From Diatrype stigma (Eukaryota; Ascomycota; Sordariomycetes; Xylariales; Diatrypaceae): a stretch of 64,000 nucleotides of DNA. The notes under the pieces are model-generated. The model worked only from the letters and a program-made list of their open reading frames with translations, was not told the origin of the DNA and ran no database searches. The translations under genes were made by a program, and so were the position numbers. The DNA is taken from the NCBI GenBank assembly GCA_022225965.2, contig JAKJXP020000069.1, forward strand, positions 184,564 to 248,563, read 5' to 3'. Positions 45,621-56,179 of this stretch are shown here, piece by piece (position 1 is the stretch's first letter; each line of letters starts with the position of its first letter).

Positions 45621-46692
45621 ATGCAGCCCCCAATGCCATGTCCAACAGCCACCTGGCACAATGATACCTACCAGAGTATCTCGCGTTTCCGCCCCGAGCT
45701 GAGTGCCGCCGGTAAGACCGTGGTTATCATAGGAGCTGTATGTACTCCTAGCAACTGAAAACCCCATGCCCATCGAAATTCATGCACTCACAACAGTCAC
45801 GCGAAAGGGGTCCGGAATTGGTCAAGAGGCATCGTTGTCTTTTGCTGCGGCGGGCGCCGCCCATATTGTGCTATTGGGCCGCACGGAAGCCACCTTGAAG
45901 GAGACTGCGTCACGCGTCGCCTCGGCATCCCCGGGAGTCACGACCGCGGTCCGCGTTTGCGACCTGACTAAGGAGGAAACACTGCGCGACGCCGCGACGG
46001 CTATAGGAAGATGGCATATCTTGATTATTGCTTCCGCTTATGCCGCTGAACGTTCGAGCATCCTCTCTGCCGACTTGGGTGGCTGGTGGCAAGTATATGA
46101 AGTATGTCCTGTTTTTCTTCTTCTTGGGCATTCCACCACATGGATGCATCGTCTTACCGATCCTGTAGACCAATGTCAAGGGCACGCTGCTAGCGGCCCG
46201 AACATTCATCCCCACGGCCGATCCAGACCACGCGGCTCTCCTTGGCTTGACTTCAGGTGTCACCCCCATGCTGGCGTCATATCTGACCGGAATTTCGGCG
46301 TACGTCAGCTCCAGCCTGGCCAAGACCAAGATCTATGAATACCTGGCTGCCGAGAACCCCGGGATATTCATCGCCTCGGTCCATCCCGGCTTCGTTCTTA
46401 CCGATGTTTTCAGCGCCAATGGTGGTAACCCAGACGAACTTGCCATGGATGACAGTATGCTTCCCCACGAAAGAACATGTTCGTGCAAGGCTGGCTGACT
46501 TACTGGGCAGAACGATTATCTGCGGACTTCCTCGTCTGGATGGCGAGCCCTGAAGCCGCGTTCCTACGAGGCCGCAGCATCTGGGCAAATTGGGATGTTG
46601 ATGAATTGAAAGCACTCGAGCCGAAGATTACCGAAGGCAATCTATTCACAGCCGGCCTGAACAACTGGCCGTATACTCCAAACGTGCAATAG
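45621..46692 (+). CDS. Short-chain dehydrogenase/reductase, catalytic Lys apparently lost
   Basis: Four exons (45621-45737, 45808-46101, 46169-46454, 46511-46692) join in frame to 292 aa. The cofactor fold is KTVVIIGAGSGIGQEAS (TGxxxGIG type, created by the first splice; acceptor CGAAAG chosen because it restores the motif). TNVKGTLLAA is the Asn-containing helix. The active-site region reads LGLTSG with Ser 166, then ISAYVSSSLAKTKIYEYLAAE: Tyr 182 is present but the Lys expected at position 186 (YxxxK) is Ser. The C-terminus DFLVWMASPEAAFLRGRSIWANWDVDELK is typical of a fungal SDR subfamily. SDRs reduce or oxidise carbonyl or hydroxyl groups with NAD(P)H. The final intron (46455-46510) was placed to keep the conserved RLSADFLVWM phrase in frame. 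Confidence 0.88.
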
Positions 46693-47231
46693 GCATGCGC
46701 TGTTTCCCTTAGTCAAGAACCAGATAGGCCGGGCTTCTGTAATCGAAGGTCATGATGTATGGACAGTGCACTGGTTTTGACGTAGGTGTACTGAGCGTGA
46801 GCTTGCTACACAGGAGCCACACGGGAGTGAACAAACTTCGAGGGGTTAGTTATTGTGGTAGCTCGGAAGCCTAATCCTAGTACTACCTAGTAAATCTGAG
46901 AATTCATCATCATTAATGGGTTGTATTGAGGATAATTCCGTAATCGTTGTTCTGACCTGGTCAGTGGTCACAATCCACTCTCAGAGCCCTCTTAGGCTCA
47001 TCATGCAGCCTCTGCCATACCTCCCATCTATAATAATCCAAATTGACTGTCATAGGTATGGGAATTCCTGTAGTTTAGATGTTCAGAAAGTGGAGAAAGG
47101 GGGGTTTAAGGAATCAGTGGGTGGCGATAGCTTAGTCTAGTCACTCTATTGTATAGGGGTACCTACTAGACTGGCTATGTGGCAGCAGAAGGGGTATAAG
47201 GGCCCATTTAAAGTCGACGAATAGCATCACA
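46693..47231. other. Intergenic between SDR gene and tRNA gene
   Basis: A 539-bp interval with no supported gene. Confidence 0.5.
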
Positions 47232-47332
47232 GGTCGCGTAACTCAGTTGGTTAGAGTGTCGTACTAATATTCCTATTCTTGGGAATACATTCAGTAATGC
47301 GAAAGCCGAGAGTTCAAGCCTCTCCGTGACCA
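47232..47332 (+). tRNA. tRNA-Ile(AAU) with a 27-nt intron
   Basis: The acceptor stem GGTCGCG pairs with CGTGACC (one G-T wobble), and the discriminator base is A. The A box is TAACTCAGTTGG and the B box AGTTCAAGCCT. The T stem is GAGAG/CTCTC. The anticodon stem TCGTA/TGCGA holds the loop CTAATA, giving anticodon AAT. A 27-nt intron (about 47270-47296) lies at the standard place one base 3' of the anticodon. A T-rich Pol III terminator follows at about 47338-47346. The gene is intact. The exact intron border could shift by a base or two. Confidence 0.88.
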
Positions 47333-49210
47333 ACGATTTTCTTTTTTGCTTTCTTTTTATATGATCAATGCACTTCAGTAAATCTTTTCAGCTGTGTGCA
47401 TCTCCAAAATCAATTTTAAATTCCTGGAATCATGGCTCGGCTCGATTGACCGGTTCTGTCAGACATTTAGCGGGCATTTATTTCACTGAGCAAACATGCT
47501 GTTGGTGGACTGACTACTAAGTAGGTAGTCGGAGCTTCCGATTCGGAAGTCTTGAGTTAAGTTAGTATCGGAAATATCCAGACTCGGAAGGAGAAAGACC
47601 GCATTCAGTCTATTCTCCCTCTCAACCAGACAGACATCTTACCTGAGTCAATGGGAACCGTTGAGGTCATTTTGTCATTTACGGGTGTTGCATATATATA
47701 TATGCCTATATATACCTCTCTACCGGTAATATGCGTATGTTTCGTATATTGAAACTTATTCATCGATGGGATAAGACATGGTTTCTATCTCTGGCTCTTA
47801 GACCTCAGCCCCGGGATGCCACCTTCCCAAGTCAGCCACACGGCCGCCCAAAAATGCCGTCGACGCAAAGCAGCGTGTTTGGCTAGAAAGAGGAGGATTG
47901 TGGCTGTGGCTGCTTACCACCAACCAAGATGGAAGAATGACCGTGTCCAGAAAACGAAAGTTTCTTGCGTTCGTGAATAGCGTAGGGTCGACTTATAATA
48001 CACGTTATACCATGGTCCATGTGAGAACATACCAAATTGGGCTGTGGACGTTTGCTGTACTATGCATCGAGGGTTATTCCGTTTTGACTTGTCCTTTGAG
48101 AATTGACTTTACTTCGACTGCTCTATTAGTAGGTACCACATACGGGTGGCTGGTTTCTCGTCCAGTGCGGAGAAATCAAAGTAGTCTAGACCCCTTAGAT
48201 CATAATGTCACACAGAGGAAGGTCTGGACCCTCTGGGATACGTGAGTGGTCTCGAAAGCCCGTTGCACCTTTCTATACCTGCAACAAGATACTGTATCTC
48301 GCCGTCGACGTCTTCACTCCATCTCTATTTAGACCAAACACGCATTTGCGACAACATCGGGTCTCGGATTGGTACCCGAGATGGTCGCAAAAATGAGATC
48401 CGACCGATCAGCTTTTACCTGCATGATTACTGGCTTAGTCATTTCGAGACACACACACCAATATATTACGTTTTGTTTCTAGTGCCAACATCTCTTGGTC
48501 AGGAGCAGCCGTCTGCCAACTCAACCTATCAGGGTGAAGCTTGAAATGCCTGAGACAAGGCCACATCTCGTAAGGCTGGAATTCCCGATATGCTGGAGAG
48601 GGCAGGGGTCGATGAGAAAGTGGTATATACGCACATGGCGGCTTGACTTGAATCACCCACCTACCTGGGTAGGTAGGTAAGTAGACAGGCTGTTACGTTG
48701 GTTGGTTCAACACCATTAGACAATATTACAACGAAAATTCCAGCCGTGGCGGCCTGGCGGCCGTTGGTTGTTTCCTCTAGATTACTACGCATCATGATAT
48801 GTCTCGAGGGTAAGCAGTTGTGCGAGGCATCCTGGAGGAGGAGGAATGTGCTACGGTGATGAGGTGGGTAGGATGCAGCAGATGATATGCGTGCGACTTC
48901 CACTCCCCCCTCCCCCTTTTCACGTATATAATCCATCACGACAGACCCTCCGAATACACTCATATCTTCTCCCTAGCTCCTCTCATTCCAACACCACGAC
49001 CATTTCTATTCCCAGTCACTCCCTGAACTTTACTTCGCTTCATCTTTATCTTCGAGATACTCTAGTCGTTCCTTACCTAGATTTCCCCCCTTTTTATTCT
49101 CACCACCACATTCTTCCTTTCCCGCTCGCATCAGTCGAGAACACAAGACCGACCACTTGAACCAAACTATTGTCGAAACGACATCACCCACCAACAGAAC
49201 TGCCATCAAA
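47333..49210. other. Gene-free stretch
   Basis: I see no supported gene in these 1.88 kb. Short repeats of the TAGG/ACCT type occur near 48658-48680. The last 300 bases hold the pyrimidine-rich promoter and leader of the secreted-protein gene. Confidence 0.5.
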
Positions 49211-49720
49211 ATGTACAAGACCATCCAGCAGACCCTCCTCCTCGTCACGGCCACCCTCGCCGGCACCGCCCTCGCCGCGCCCACCACGCCCCTCTCGCGC
49301 CCCGGACCCTCCGCCGTGCGCGCCCGCGACGGCGCAACGTCCTCGTCCTACATGGACGTGGTGTCGCTCTGGCGAGCGAACCTGGGCCTGTCGGCGCTAG
49401 CCGAGGACGCGGGGCTGGCGGCGAACGCGCAGAAGACGGTGGACGACGGGCGCGGGCAGATGGCGCACGAGCTGAACCCGGGCACGCTGGGCCAGGTGCT
49501 GGCGCCGGGGCAGCCGGACGAGTTCGAGCACGTCTTCGTCGGCGGCTGGCTGTGCGAGATGCCCGACATGGACGGGCTCGGCGACGTCTGCGCCTCCGAC
49601 CTCGGCCAGGGCTGGTACTACGACGGCCAGACCGGCCATGCTGAGATCCTGACCTCGCCGAGCTATAGCCGCATTGGCTGTGCGAATGCGATGGGGATTT
49701 GGGCTTGCGACCTTGCTTAG
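49211..49720 (+). CDS. Small secreted CAP/SCP-like protein
   Basis: A single exon encodes 169 aa. Residues 1-22 (MYKTIQQTLLLVTATLAGTA...) are a clear signal peptide, cut near ALA-AP. The mature part shows VVSLWRANLGLSALAEDAGL (the helix that begins the CAP fold), HELNPGTLGQVLAPG, WLCEMPD, DVCASDL, then GHAEILTSPSYSRIGCANAMG and a final WACDLA. This matches a family of short fungal secreted proteins related to the CAP (CRISP/PR-1) superfamily, but the catalytic-like His and Glu sites of PR-1 proteins are not all evident. The four cysteines could form two disulfides. The protein is very GC-rich in codon use. The start ATG at 49211 was preferred over one 18 codons upstream because it begins the signal peptide. 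It could be cell-wall or effector related. Confidence 0.82.
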   Translation: MYKTIQQTLLLVTATLAGTALAAPTTPLSRPGPSAVRARDGATSSSYMDVVSLWRANLGLSALAEDAGLAANAQKTVDDGRGQMAHELNPGTLGQVLAPGQPDEFEHVFVGGWLCEMPDMDGLGDVCASDLGQGWYYDGQTGHAEILTSPSYSRIGCANAMGIWACDLA

Positions 49721-50859
49721 GTGTGGTGGGTGGTTGGTTGGTCGCATATAGGTCCATAGTTACCCTACTTACCTACCTACCTACCTAGATGGACGGATGG
49801 TTGGGCTGGGAACGGTGGCTAGTAGGCGAGGAGGGTCTTCTTTTCTTCACAATGCTTCTTTATCTTCATTTCTCTTTGCTTTTTGCTTCCTCCGTCTTCT
49901 CTGTTGATACAGACAAAACGGAAAAGCCCACGCTGGAATTTGATTTCCTTCTTTTCTTTCCCACTTTCATTCTTGGTTGACACCACATCATCAGCAGGCA
50001 GGAGCCCGCTAGGCTAGAGGCTTCCCAGGTGGTGGTCGTTGGTAGCCTGTGGCTTGTTTCAGAATCAGTGTGCTCGTGTTACACGAGGTCACCTACGACC
50101 CCCTTGGTCGGACTGCAAGGTTGAATCAGTCGGGGGTATATTGGGGGTTATGGTATGAAGCTGGTTGCGTGGCATGGAGTGTATAGGTATAGACTAGACT
50201 AGGTCATAGGACGGAACATGAGAGTCAGTCAGTCAATCCGTCCACTTCCTTTTCTGGTTTGATGGGAGCCCGCCGTTTGGAGAATGGCGAAGACGCAAAG
50301 AGACGACGATGTAGTTAACCCATTAAAAAACCGAAGTACCTCGCTTTTGAATCCGCCGACATTCTTGAACCCCGCCGTGACCATATCATAATGATACGGA
50401 CAAATGACTTCGGCGGATCAAAACGAAATAGTGGCGCATATTCCACCAAGGCCACCGTAGGTTTCGTGTCAGTATACGGATGTTACCGAAGCACAATCCC
50501 TCTTCATATCAGTGGATGAAATTCGAGGACCACAAGGGCCGATGCCCAGTCATATTGGCTGATGTCATATTGCCACCCAAGTCTAGGTAATAACAGCGCT
50601 CTATTCTTTCCGGCTGTGTTGAAACGAATATCCCTAGCGCTTGTTCGCTTCTTAATATATGTCTATGTGAAACCCAAAAGCAAGTCAGTCCAGCAGCCAA
50701 TCAGTCAGTCATAATCCACGATCATATCATCACCGAGTACACCTCTAATTAACGCCGCTGCCCCATCTACCCGTGAATATATTAGCACCTCTAAACCCGA
50801 AACACTGAATCAACTTCGAACAGAAACACACCTTGATCAACCCATCCGATCCGATCCGA
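49721..50859. other. Intergenic, contains TACC tandem repeat
   Basis: No gene is supported. A (TACC)n microsatellite lies at 49768-49787 just after the secreted-protein stop. Confidence 0.5.
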
Positions 50860-53135
50860 TCAGCAATCCGGCACGCTGACAGGAATATGCAGCGGCACGC
50901 TCGTAGCAAGGCCGCTAAGGGAAGTCTCCTTGAACTCGTTGCGCATGCCCTGGGCCGTGAGGCGCATGGCGCGGATCGCGTCGTCGAGGGAGACCTTCTG
51001 GGTGCCGGGCTTGCCGCTCAGGGCCAGGTTGGCGCTGCTGATGGCCTTGATGGCGCCCAGGGCGTTGCGCTCGATGCAGGGGGCCTGGACGAGCCCGCCG
51101 ATGGGGTCGCACGTCAGCCCGAGGTTGTGCTCGATGCCGATCTCGGCCGCCTGCTCGACCGTCTCGGGCCCCGCGCCCATGCAGGCCGCGAAGGCCCCGG
51201 CTGCCATCGAACACGCCACCCCGACCTCGGCCATGCACCCGCCTTCGGCGGCCGAGATCGTCGCCCCTCGCTTGTACAGCATCCCGATCGCCGATGCCGT
51301 TAGCAGGAACGTCAGGATGTCCCGCTCCGGGTCGTCGCTGATGAACTCTACTGTGTACTTAAGTACTGACGGGATGATGCCTGCTGCGCCGTTGGTGGGT
51401 GCCGTCACGATTCGCCCGCCGGATGCGTTGGTTTCGTTCACTGCGATGGCGTAGACAGCTAGATAGTCCTGTTGGAATGAATGGTTAGTTGATTGATCTG
51501 CTTGAAGTATTAGATGGAAACAAGTCAATGATGCCTTACCATGGCTGGAAACGTGGTGCGCCGCGGTGGCGACGGCATGATTGGGTGGTAGAGAGAACCA
51601 TGTATACGGGGAGGGCCTCGCTTGCTGGCGGTCTCTTTCCTTGCCAATGTTGTTGCAGACGCTGGCTTTGGCGACTCAGCCCCGCCGGTATCATCTGACG
51701 AAGTCTTGTCAACACCGCCGTTCCCCGAGGAGAGTTGCGACGAGTTATTACTTCCCGGCCGAAGCGACTGGCTATGGGAGGGATAAAGCCCCCTTGTCAG
51801 CTTGCCGTACAATGATGGCGCCCGTCTGTGCAGCTTTAATGAACCAGGAAGCGTAGAGTCCACGGGCGCCTGAACACCCTGTAGTATACTGTCATCCATG
51901 ACTTCCCAGATCCGGAGCAGTCTCTCGCATATCTCGTCATCCGTATACCCGTGACTCTTCTCGTTCTCGTACACGAGCTGGGCGATAGTCAGATTGTGTT
52001 TGTTGCACAGCGCCAACAGGCTCTTGCCATCGCGGAACGGATACCGAGGCTGCTGCGTGCTGCTATCGCCTTCAATGGTGGTTGCATCAGGGGTTGCAGA
52101 TTCCACGCGGCTGAGGGCCTTGGTTCCACCCTGTGCATCGGCCTCGGGAAGGGCGGCCTGCTCGTCCTCGGAACCTTCAAGACGTCTAATCTCAGACCCT
52201 GCCCTACGGTCGCCCGCGGCATCGGATCTCCGAATTTCCTTGTAGAAAAGGTTTTCAGCCAAGTCGGCGGGGTGTTTGCTGCTTCCTTCTGCAGGTGACT
52301 CAGAAGTGCCTTCTGTGGCCGTACTCTCGGATGACGCCGCCGAGGCGATGGACATGGCGCCATTGACGACAAACCCGCCGCCCACACTGAAAAGGTCGTT
52401 GGTAGCTATCTCTACGCCATCCTTGTCGAAGGCCGTGAAGCGCATGCCATTGCTGTGCAAGGGGAGCTTCCTGCCCCACTCCCAGATAAAGTCCTGGTCG
52501 TAGTCGAACTCGATTTCCTTGCCTTTGCCTTGCCCCAGACCATGGCCCAGGATCATCTTCTTCTGCTTCTTGATCTCTTCGAAGCGGGCAGGTACATAGG
52601 CTGTGTCGACGGTCTCCACATCGGCGCTCTCTAGGCCGAGCAGGAGGGCAGACGGGGTCATGTGACCCTCGCCCGTGAGAGCCAGACTGCCGTAGATGGA
52701 GATGCGCAGCTTGTGCACCTTCTGCAGCAGACCGGCCTCGCTCATGTCGGCCACGAAGATGTTGCCGGCGCGCATGGGCCCGACGGTGTGGGACGACGAT
52801 GGGCCGATGCCGATGGAGAAGAGATCAAAAGTGGAGATGACGGCATGTTCGTGGTCCGCTTCGCTGTACGTGCCTGACTCGGCTTCGTCATTGCTATCTG
52901 AGGATCTGGAAGCTGTCGTGCTGATATGTCGGGTTTGGTGTAAACGGCTGTTGCTCGCAGCTCTGGCTTGTATCCATCTTTGCGTACAAGGCGTTGCTAT
53001 CGGTCTTGCTGTTGCTGTTGCTGTTGCTGTTGCTATCCTGCTGTTGAAGCGGCTGGACTGTCTGCCAAGAACGCCGCGGAACAATGCAAGCTGTCGCACT
53101 GCTGTATGCCTCATCGCGGAGCTTGACGGGGGCAT
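50860..53135 (-). CDS. L-serine dehydratase, bacterial iron-sulfur type, mitochondrial-looking leader
   Basis: Two minus-strand exons (53135-51540 and 51468-50860) give 734 aa. The first about 90 residues are Arg/Ser/Ala-rich without acidic residues ([19 protein letters not shown], then RHISTTAS), a typical mitochondrial presequence. The beta domain shows [24 protein letters not shown]. The alpha domain shows [20 protein letters not shown] and the cysteines EGGCMAEVG (Cys 610) and [14 protein letters not shown] (Cys 652, 663) that hold the [4Fe-4S] cluster in this enzyme class. It deaminates L-serine to pyruvate and ammonia. The enzyme is longer than bacterial SdaA (about 450 aa) because of the leader and two low-complexity inserts, around residues 270-400 and 450-530. 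The intron 51539-51469 splits the alpha domain. ATGs at 53243 and 53114 are alternative starts. Confidence 0.92.
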
Positions 53136-54580
53136 AGCATGCCAATAATGTTGATCAGTGGCAGCGAAGCAAGTCAACGACGAGATGGCGTTCAATGGCG
53201 GTGAACAGCCAGATGGTGCCAACGAGATGACGTCTGAGTCCACCAGACGGATCCTTTGGTCCTTATCTCACTCGGGTTGGCAGGCCTATAGATATCTGAT
53301 ATCTTGATAGTTTGATGTCCTGATAATCCGACTTGCACGATAAAAATATAAACTGAGAGCTTGAATTCCTGTTTATCAACGAGAGTCGGGCTGTAAATCT
53401 CACATGCCACCGTTGGTATAATCTATGACAGAAGAAAATACATGGATGTATTTACGAGATGCAAGATACGAGATACCGGATGGGACGTACGTCGTAGGTA
53501 AGCAGTGAAAGACAGTGACCAACCAACAGTGTCATCCAATGAGGGGCCGTCAATTTCCAAAAACCGTCTTTGTTCGATTAACCTTTGGCAGCTTTGGGGG
53601 AAACCGGGGCGTGGCTCGGGGCTCTGAGGCCCTGAGTGGCTCCTCCGGGGACTTCTTTGACCCCTGCATGCAGTGCCAAGATAAGGATTGAGACCCATTA
53701 TAACCCGGGAGAGCGGATAAGGCACCTCCAATAAATCACAGCCAGGCATATCAATGTATCAATGATACCTGCGTGTGGTAGTAAGTGCTACCTGTAGTTA
53801 CACTGTAAAACTCCTTTCTACTTGCCGATGAGCGTGGCATAAATTGGGTTTCTGATGTAACTAGAGTCTTTCCGGCAATGTTAGCGATGTGGCCATACAA
53901 AACCCTCGGCCTCAGGGTTATTTGATATATGACAAAGGGGCACCTTCGGTTCAACGGAAACCCATCATTATTCGCCTCAGCTGTTGACCCTTTAAACCAG
54001 GACGAGGAAAGGGGCTTGACTGGGAACTTGTGTCCGATATCCTTACCAACGAAGCAGACCACTAACCAGGCAGTTGACATCCAGTGTTATATTTACCAGC
54101 AGAACAACCAGTAGAACGCTCGGAAGCTTAGGATCTGTACATCACGACGCATAGATAGAGGAGTGGACGCTACTGCATAGGACACAACAGTAATAGGGGT
54201 ATCTGAATACATAAAGTAGGTATGTAAGCCATTGCTGGCAGAGGTAGACATTATAATAATTTTCCCGCTTCTTCAAATGCACATCGCTCCATACATAAAG
54301 TCACATCCAAGAACGATACCGGCCGGCCGACGAAGATGCATAACTCATCAGCCGTAACGTGGCCATGGTAGTCACCGAACCTCTGTCGATAGGTCATGCC
54401 CAACCGGGGACGAACAGCGAGGTTCGGACATCACCTCAGCCGGCATCGCCATCCACGCCATTCATCACGTACTGTCATCACTAGGCGCCCTCCCGAACCT
54501 CTCCTCTTCTTCCTCTCACCCACGAACCAGCCAACCACCACCACCACCAGTCACACCTCTCCTCTCTTCACCCCACCTCC
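53136..54580. other. Intergenic
   Basis: No supported gene in these 1.4 kb; minus-strand frames at 53423-54080 show no recognisable features. Confidence 0.5.
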
Positions 54581-56179
54581 TCACGTCAACAGCGTAGCAA
54601 AGCTCCACCCCTCATCGACCTCGTGGCCCCCCTTGGCGCTCAGCCCGCTCTTCAGCCAGCACGTGTGCAGGGGTCCCGTGTCGCCCTCGACGTAGCCCCA
54701 CGCGCAGCCGTCGCACTCGTACGTGCCCGCGCAGTTCTTCATGCAGTCCAGCATCGTCTCCGTCTGCACCTGGCGCAGGTCCGTCGCCTCGCCCATCCCC
54801 GCGTCGTAGTCCACCCCGCAGATCCGCAGGAACGTCTTGTCCGACCCCGGAACCTGGTACGTCGTGCCGTTGGCCGCCGGGCAGTCGAGCTTCGCCCCGC
54901 CCCCGCTCGGGCTCGTCGCTGTCGGGGCGGTGCTGGTCGTCGTTGTCGAGGGCGGCGTGGTTTCCGTCGCCGTGACGGTCGTGGTCATCTCCGACGAGGA
55001 AGACGACGTGGGTCCACTGTCGACGGCACTCTGGCTCGTGCCGGATCTGCTGCTGTTGTTGCTGCTGTTCTTGTTGCTGTTGTTGTGGCTCATGGTGACC
55101 CCGACGCTGACGGCGATGACGACGACGAGCACGACGATGGCGATCAGCGACAGCAGGACCCAGAACATCTTCTTCCGGAGGCCGAGGATCCGGGGCTCGG
55201 CCGGCGTCGGCGATGCGAACAGCCTTCCCCTTCCGTCTCCACCACCACCACCACCGCCACCCGCTTCTACGCCGCCGCCGCCGCCTTCCGCCCCACCTCG
55301 TCCGATTCCACCGGCGACCGCGCCTCCGCCTCCGGCCCCTACCACCGCAGCCGCTTTCGCCAATCCTCCTCCCCTCCGCGCAGTCTTTTCGTTCCCACCA
55401 TCAAGTCCACCGCCAGCCAAGGGCGGCGGATCCCCCGCGGCCCGCCTAGCCGCCAGGGTCGGAGACGCAGGCGGCGTGGCATCGCCCAGCCAAGACGCCC
55501 CATTCCCATCTCCCCTTCCATTCCCAGTCCCACTTCCACCTCCAGTCTTACTATTATTGCTGTTGTTGTTGCTGTTGCTCCGAAAGCTGATGAACGAGGC
55601 GGGCCGGTTGACGGCCAGGTTGCTGAAGTAGACGCGCGAGGCGTCGCGCAGCTCGTTGAAGTCCTTCTTGGCGAAGAAGTCGAAGCCGCGGAACTCGAAG
55701 CCCGACGACCCGGATGCGGACGACTGCTGCGCTTGATGATGGCGATCGCCGGTCCGCGGCGACCGCGGCGAGAGCGGCGACGAGATCGAGACGCTCGTCG
55801 TCCCGGCGCTGCCGCCGCCGTCCCCACCCCATCCGGCTACGGGTGCTCCTGTGCCCACACCGCCGCCGCTGACCTTCTCCTCGTATATTGTCGGGGTGAC
55901 GGGGGAGATTGGCTGTTGTGACTGGGACTGGGACTGAGATTGGGATTGGGACAGGGGATGTGACTGTGGCTGCGGCTCATCCAACGGCACGCCGAGCTCT
56001 TGCCTCGGCGACGGGAGCACGGGGGATATGCAGGTCGTCGGGGACAGGGCCGCCGAAGATGCCTGCGAGTGCCCGCGCTGGTGGCCCGGGTACCACTGGC
56101 CGCTGCCGCCGGCGCGCAGACGCCCGAGCAGGGCGCTCGTGCTATCGTTGCTGGTGAAGCTCGCGTGGTGGTCTGACAT
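54581..56179 (-). CDS. Single-pass membrane protein with PAN/Apple-like ectodomain
   Basis: A single minus-strand exon gives 532 aa. The long N-terminal part (about 1-330) is low complexity: a (SQ)n run, Gly-rich runs and Ser/Pro stretches. A transmembrane helix of about 26 residues starts at about 337 (MFWVLLSLIAIVVLVVVIAV). Next comes a Ser/Thr-rich, probably O-glycosylated stalk (SGPTSSSSSEMTTTVTATE). The C-terminal about 80 residues contain a cysteine module of PAN/Apple type (ICGVDYDAG, then MLDCMKNC, then CDGCAWGY, then CWLKSGL). This layout, a cytoplasmic disordered tail with an extracellular Apple-like domain, suggests a cell-surface sensor or adhesin, which is an inference. The start MSDHHASF at 56179 lies just after an A-rich leader; the frame extends upstream without a conserved region. 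Long plus-strand frames here are antisense shadows. Confidence 0.82.
   Translation of the reverse strand: MSDHHASFTSNDSTSALLGRLRAGGSGQWYPGHQRGHSQASSAALSPTTCISPVLPSPRQELGVPLDEPQPQSHPLSQSQSQSQSQSQQPISPVTPTIYEEKVSGGGVGTGAPVAGWGGDGGGSAGTTSVSISSPLSPRSPRTGDRHHQAQQSSASGSSGFEFRGFDFFAKKDFNELRDASRVYFSNLAVNRPASFISFRSNSNNNSNNSKTGGGSGTGNGRGDGNGASWLGDATPPASPTLAARRAAGDPPPLAGGGLDGGNEKTARRGGGLAKAAAVVGAGGGGAVAGGIGRGGAEGGGGGVEAGGGGGGGGDGRGRLFASPTPAEPRILGLRKKMFWVLLSLIAIVVLVVVIAVSVGVTMSHNNSNKNSSNNSSRSGTSQSAVDSGPTSSSSSEMTTTVTATETTPPSTTTTSTAPTATSPSGGGAKLDCPAANGTTYQVPGSDKTFLRICGVDYDAGMGEATDLRQVQTETMLDCMKNCAGTYECDGCAWGYVEGDTGPLHTCWLKSGLSAKGGHEVDEGWSFATLLT

Noticed and set aside
45791..45796. Alternative acceptor CAACAG for SDR intron 1
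   Set aside because: It leaves the TGxxxGIG motif out of frame with exon 1, while the acceptor CGAAAG at 45802-45807 restores it exactly.
54623..55921. 432-codon plus-strand open frame
   Set aside because: It is antisense to the single-exon membrane protein gene, is Arg/Val-rich low complexity, and results from GC-rich third positions of the real gene.
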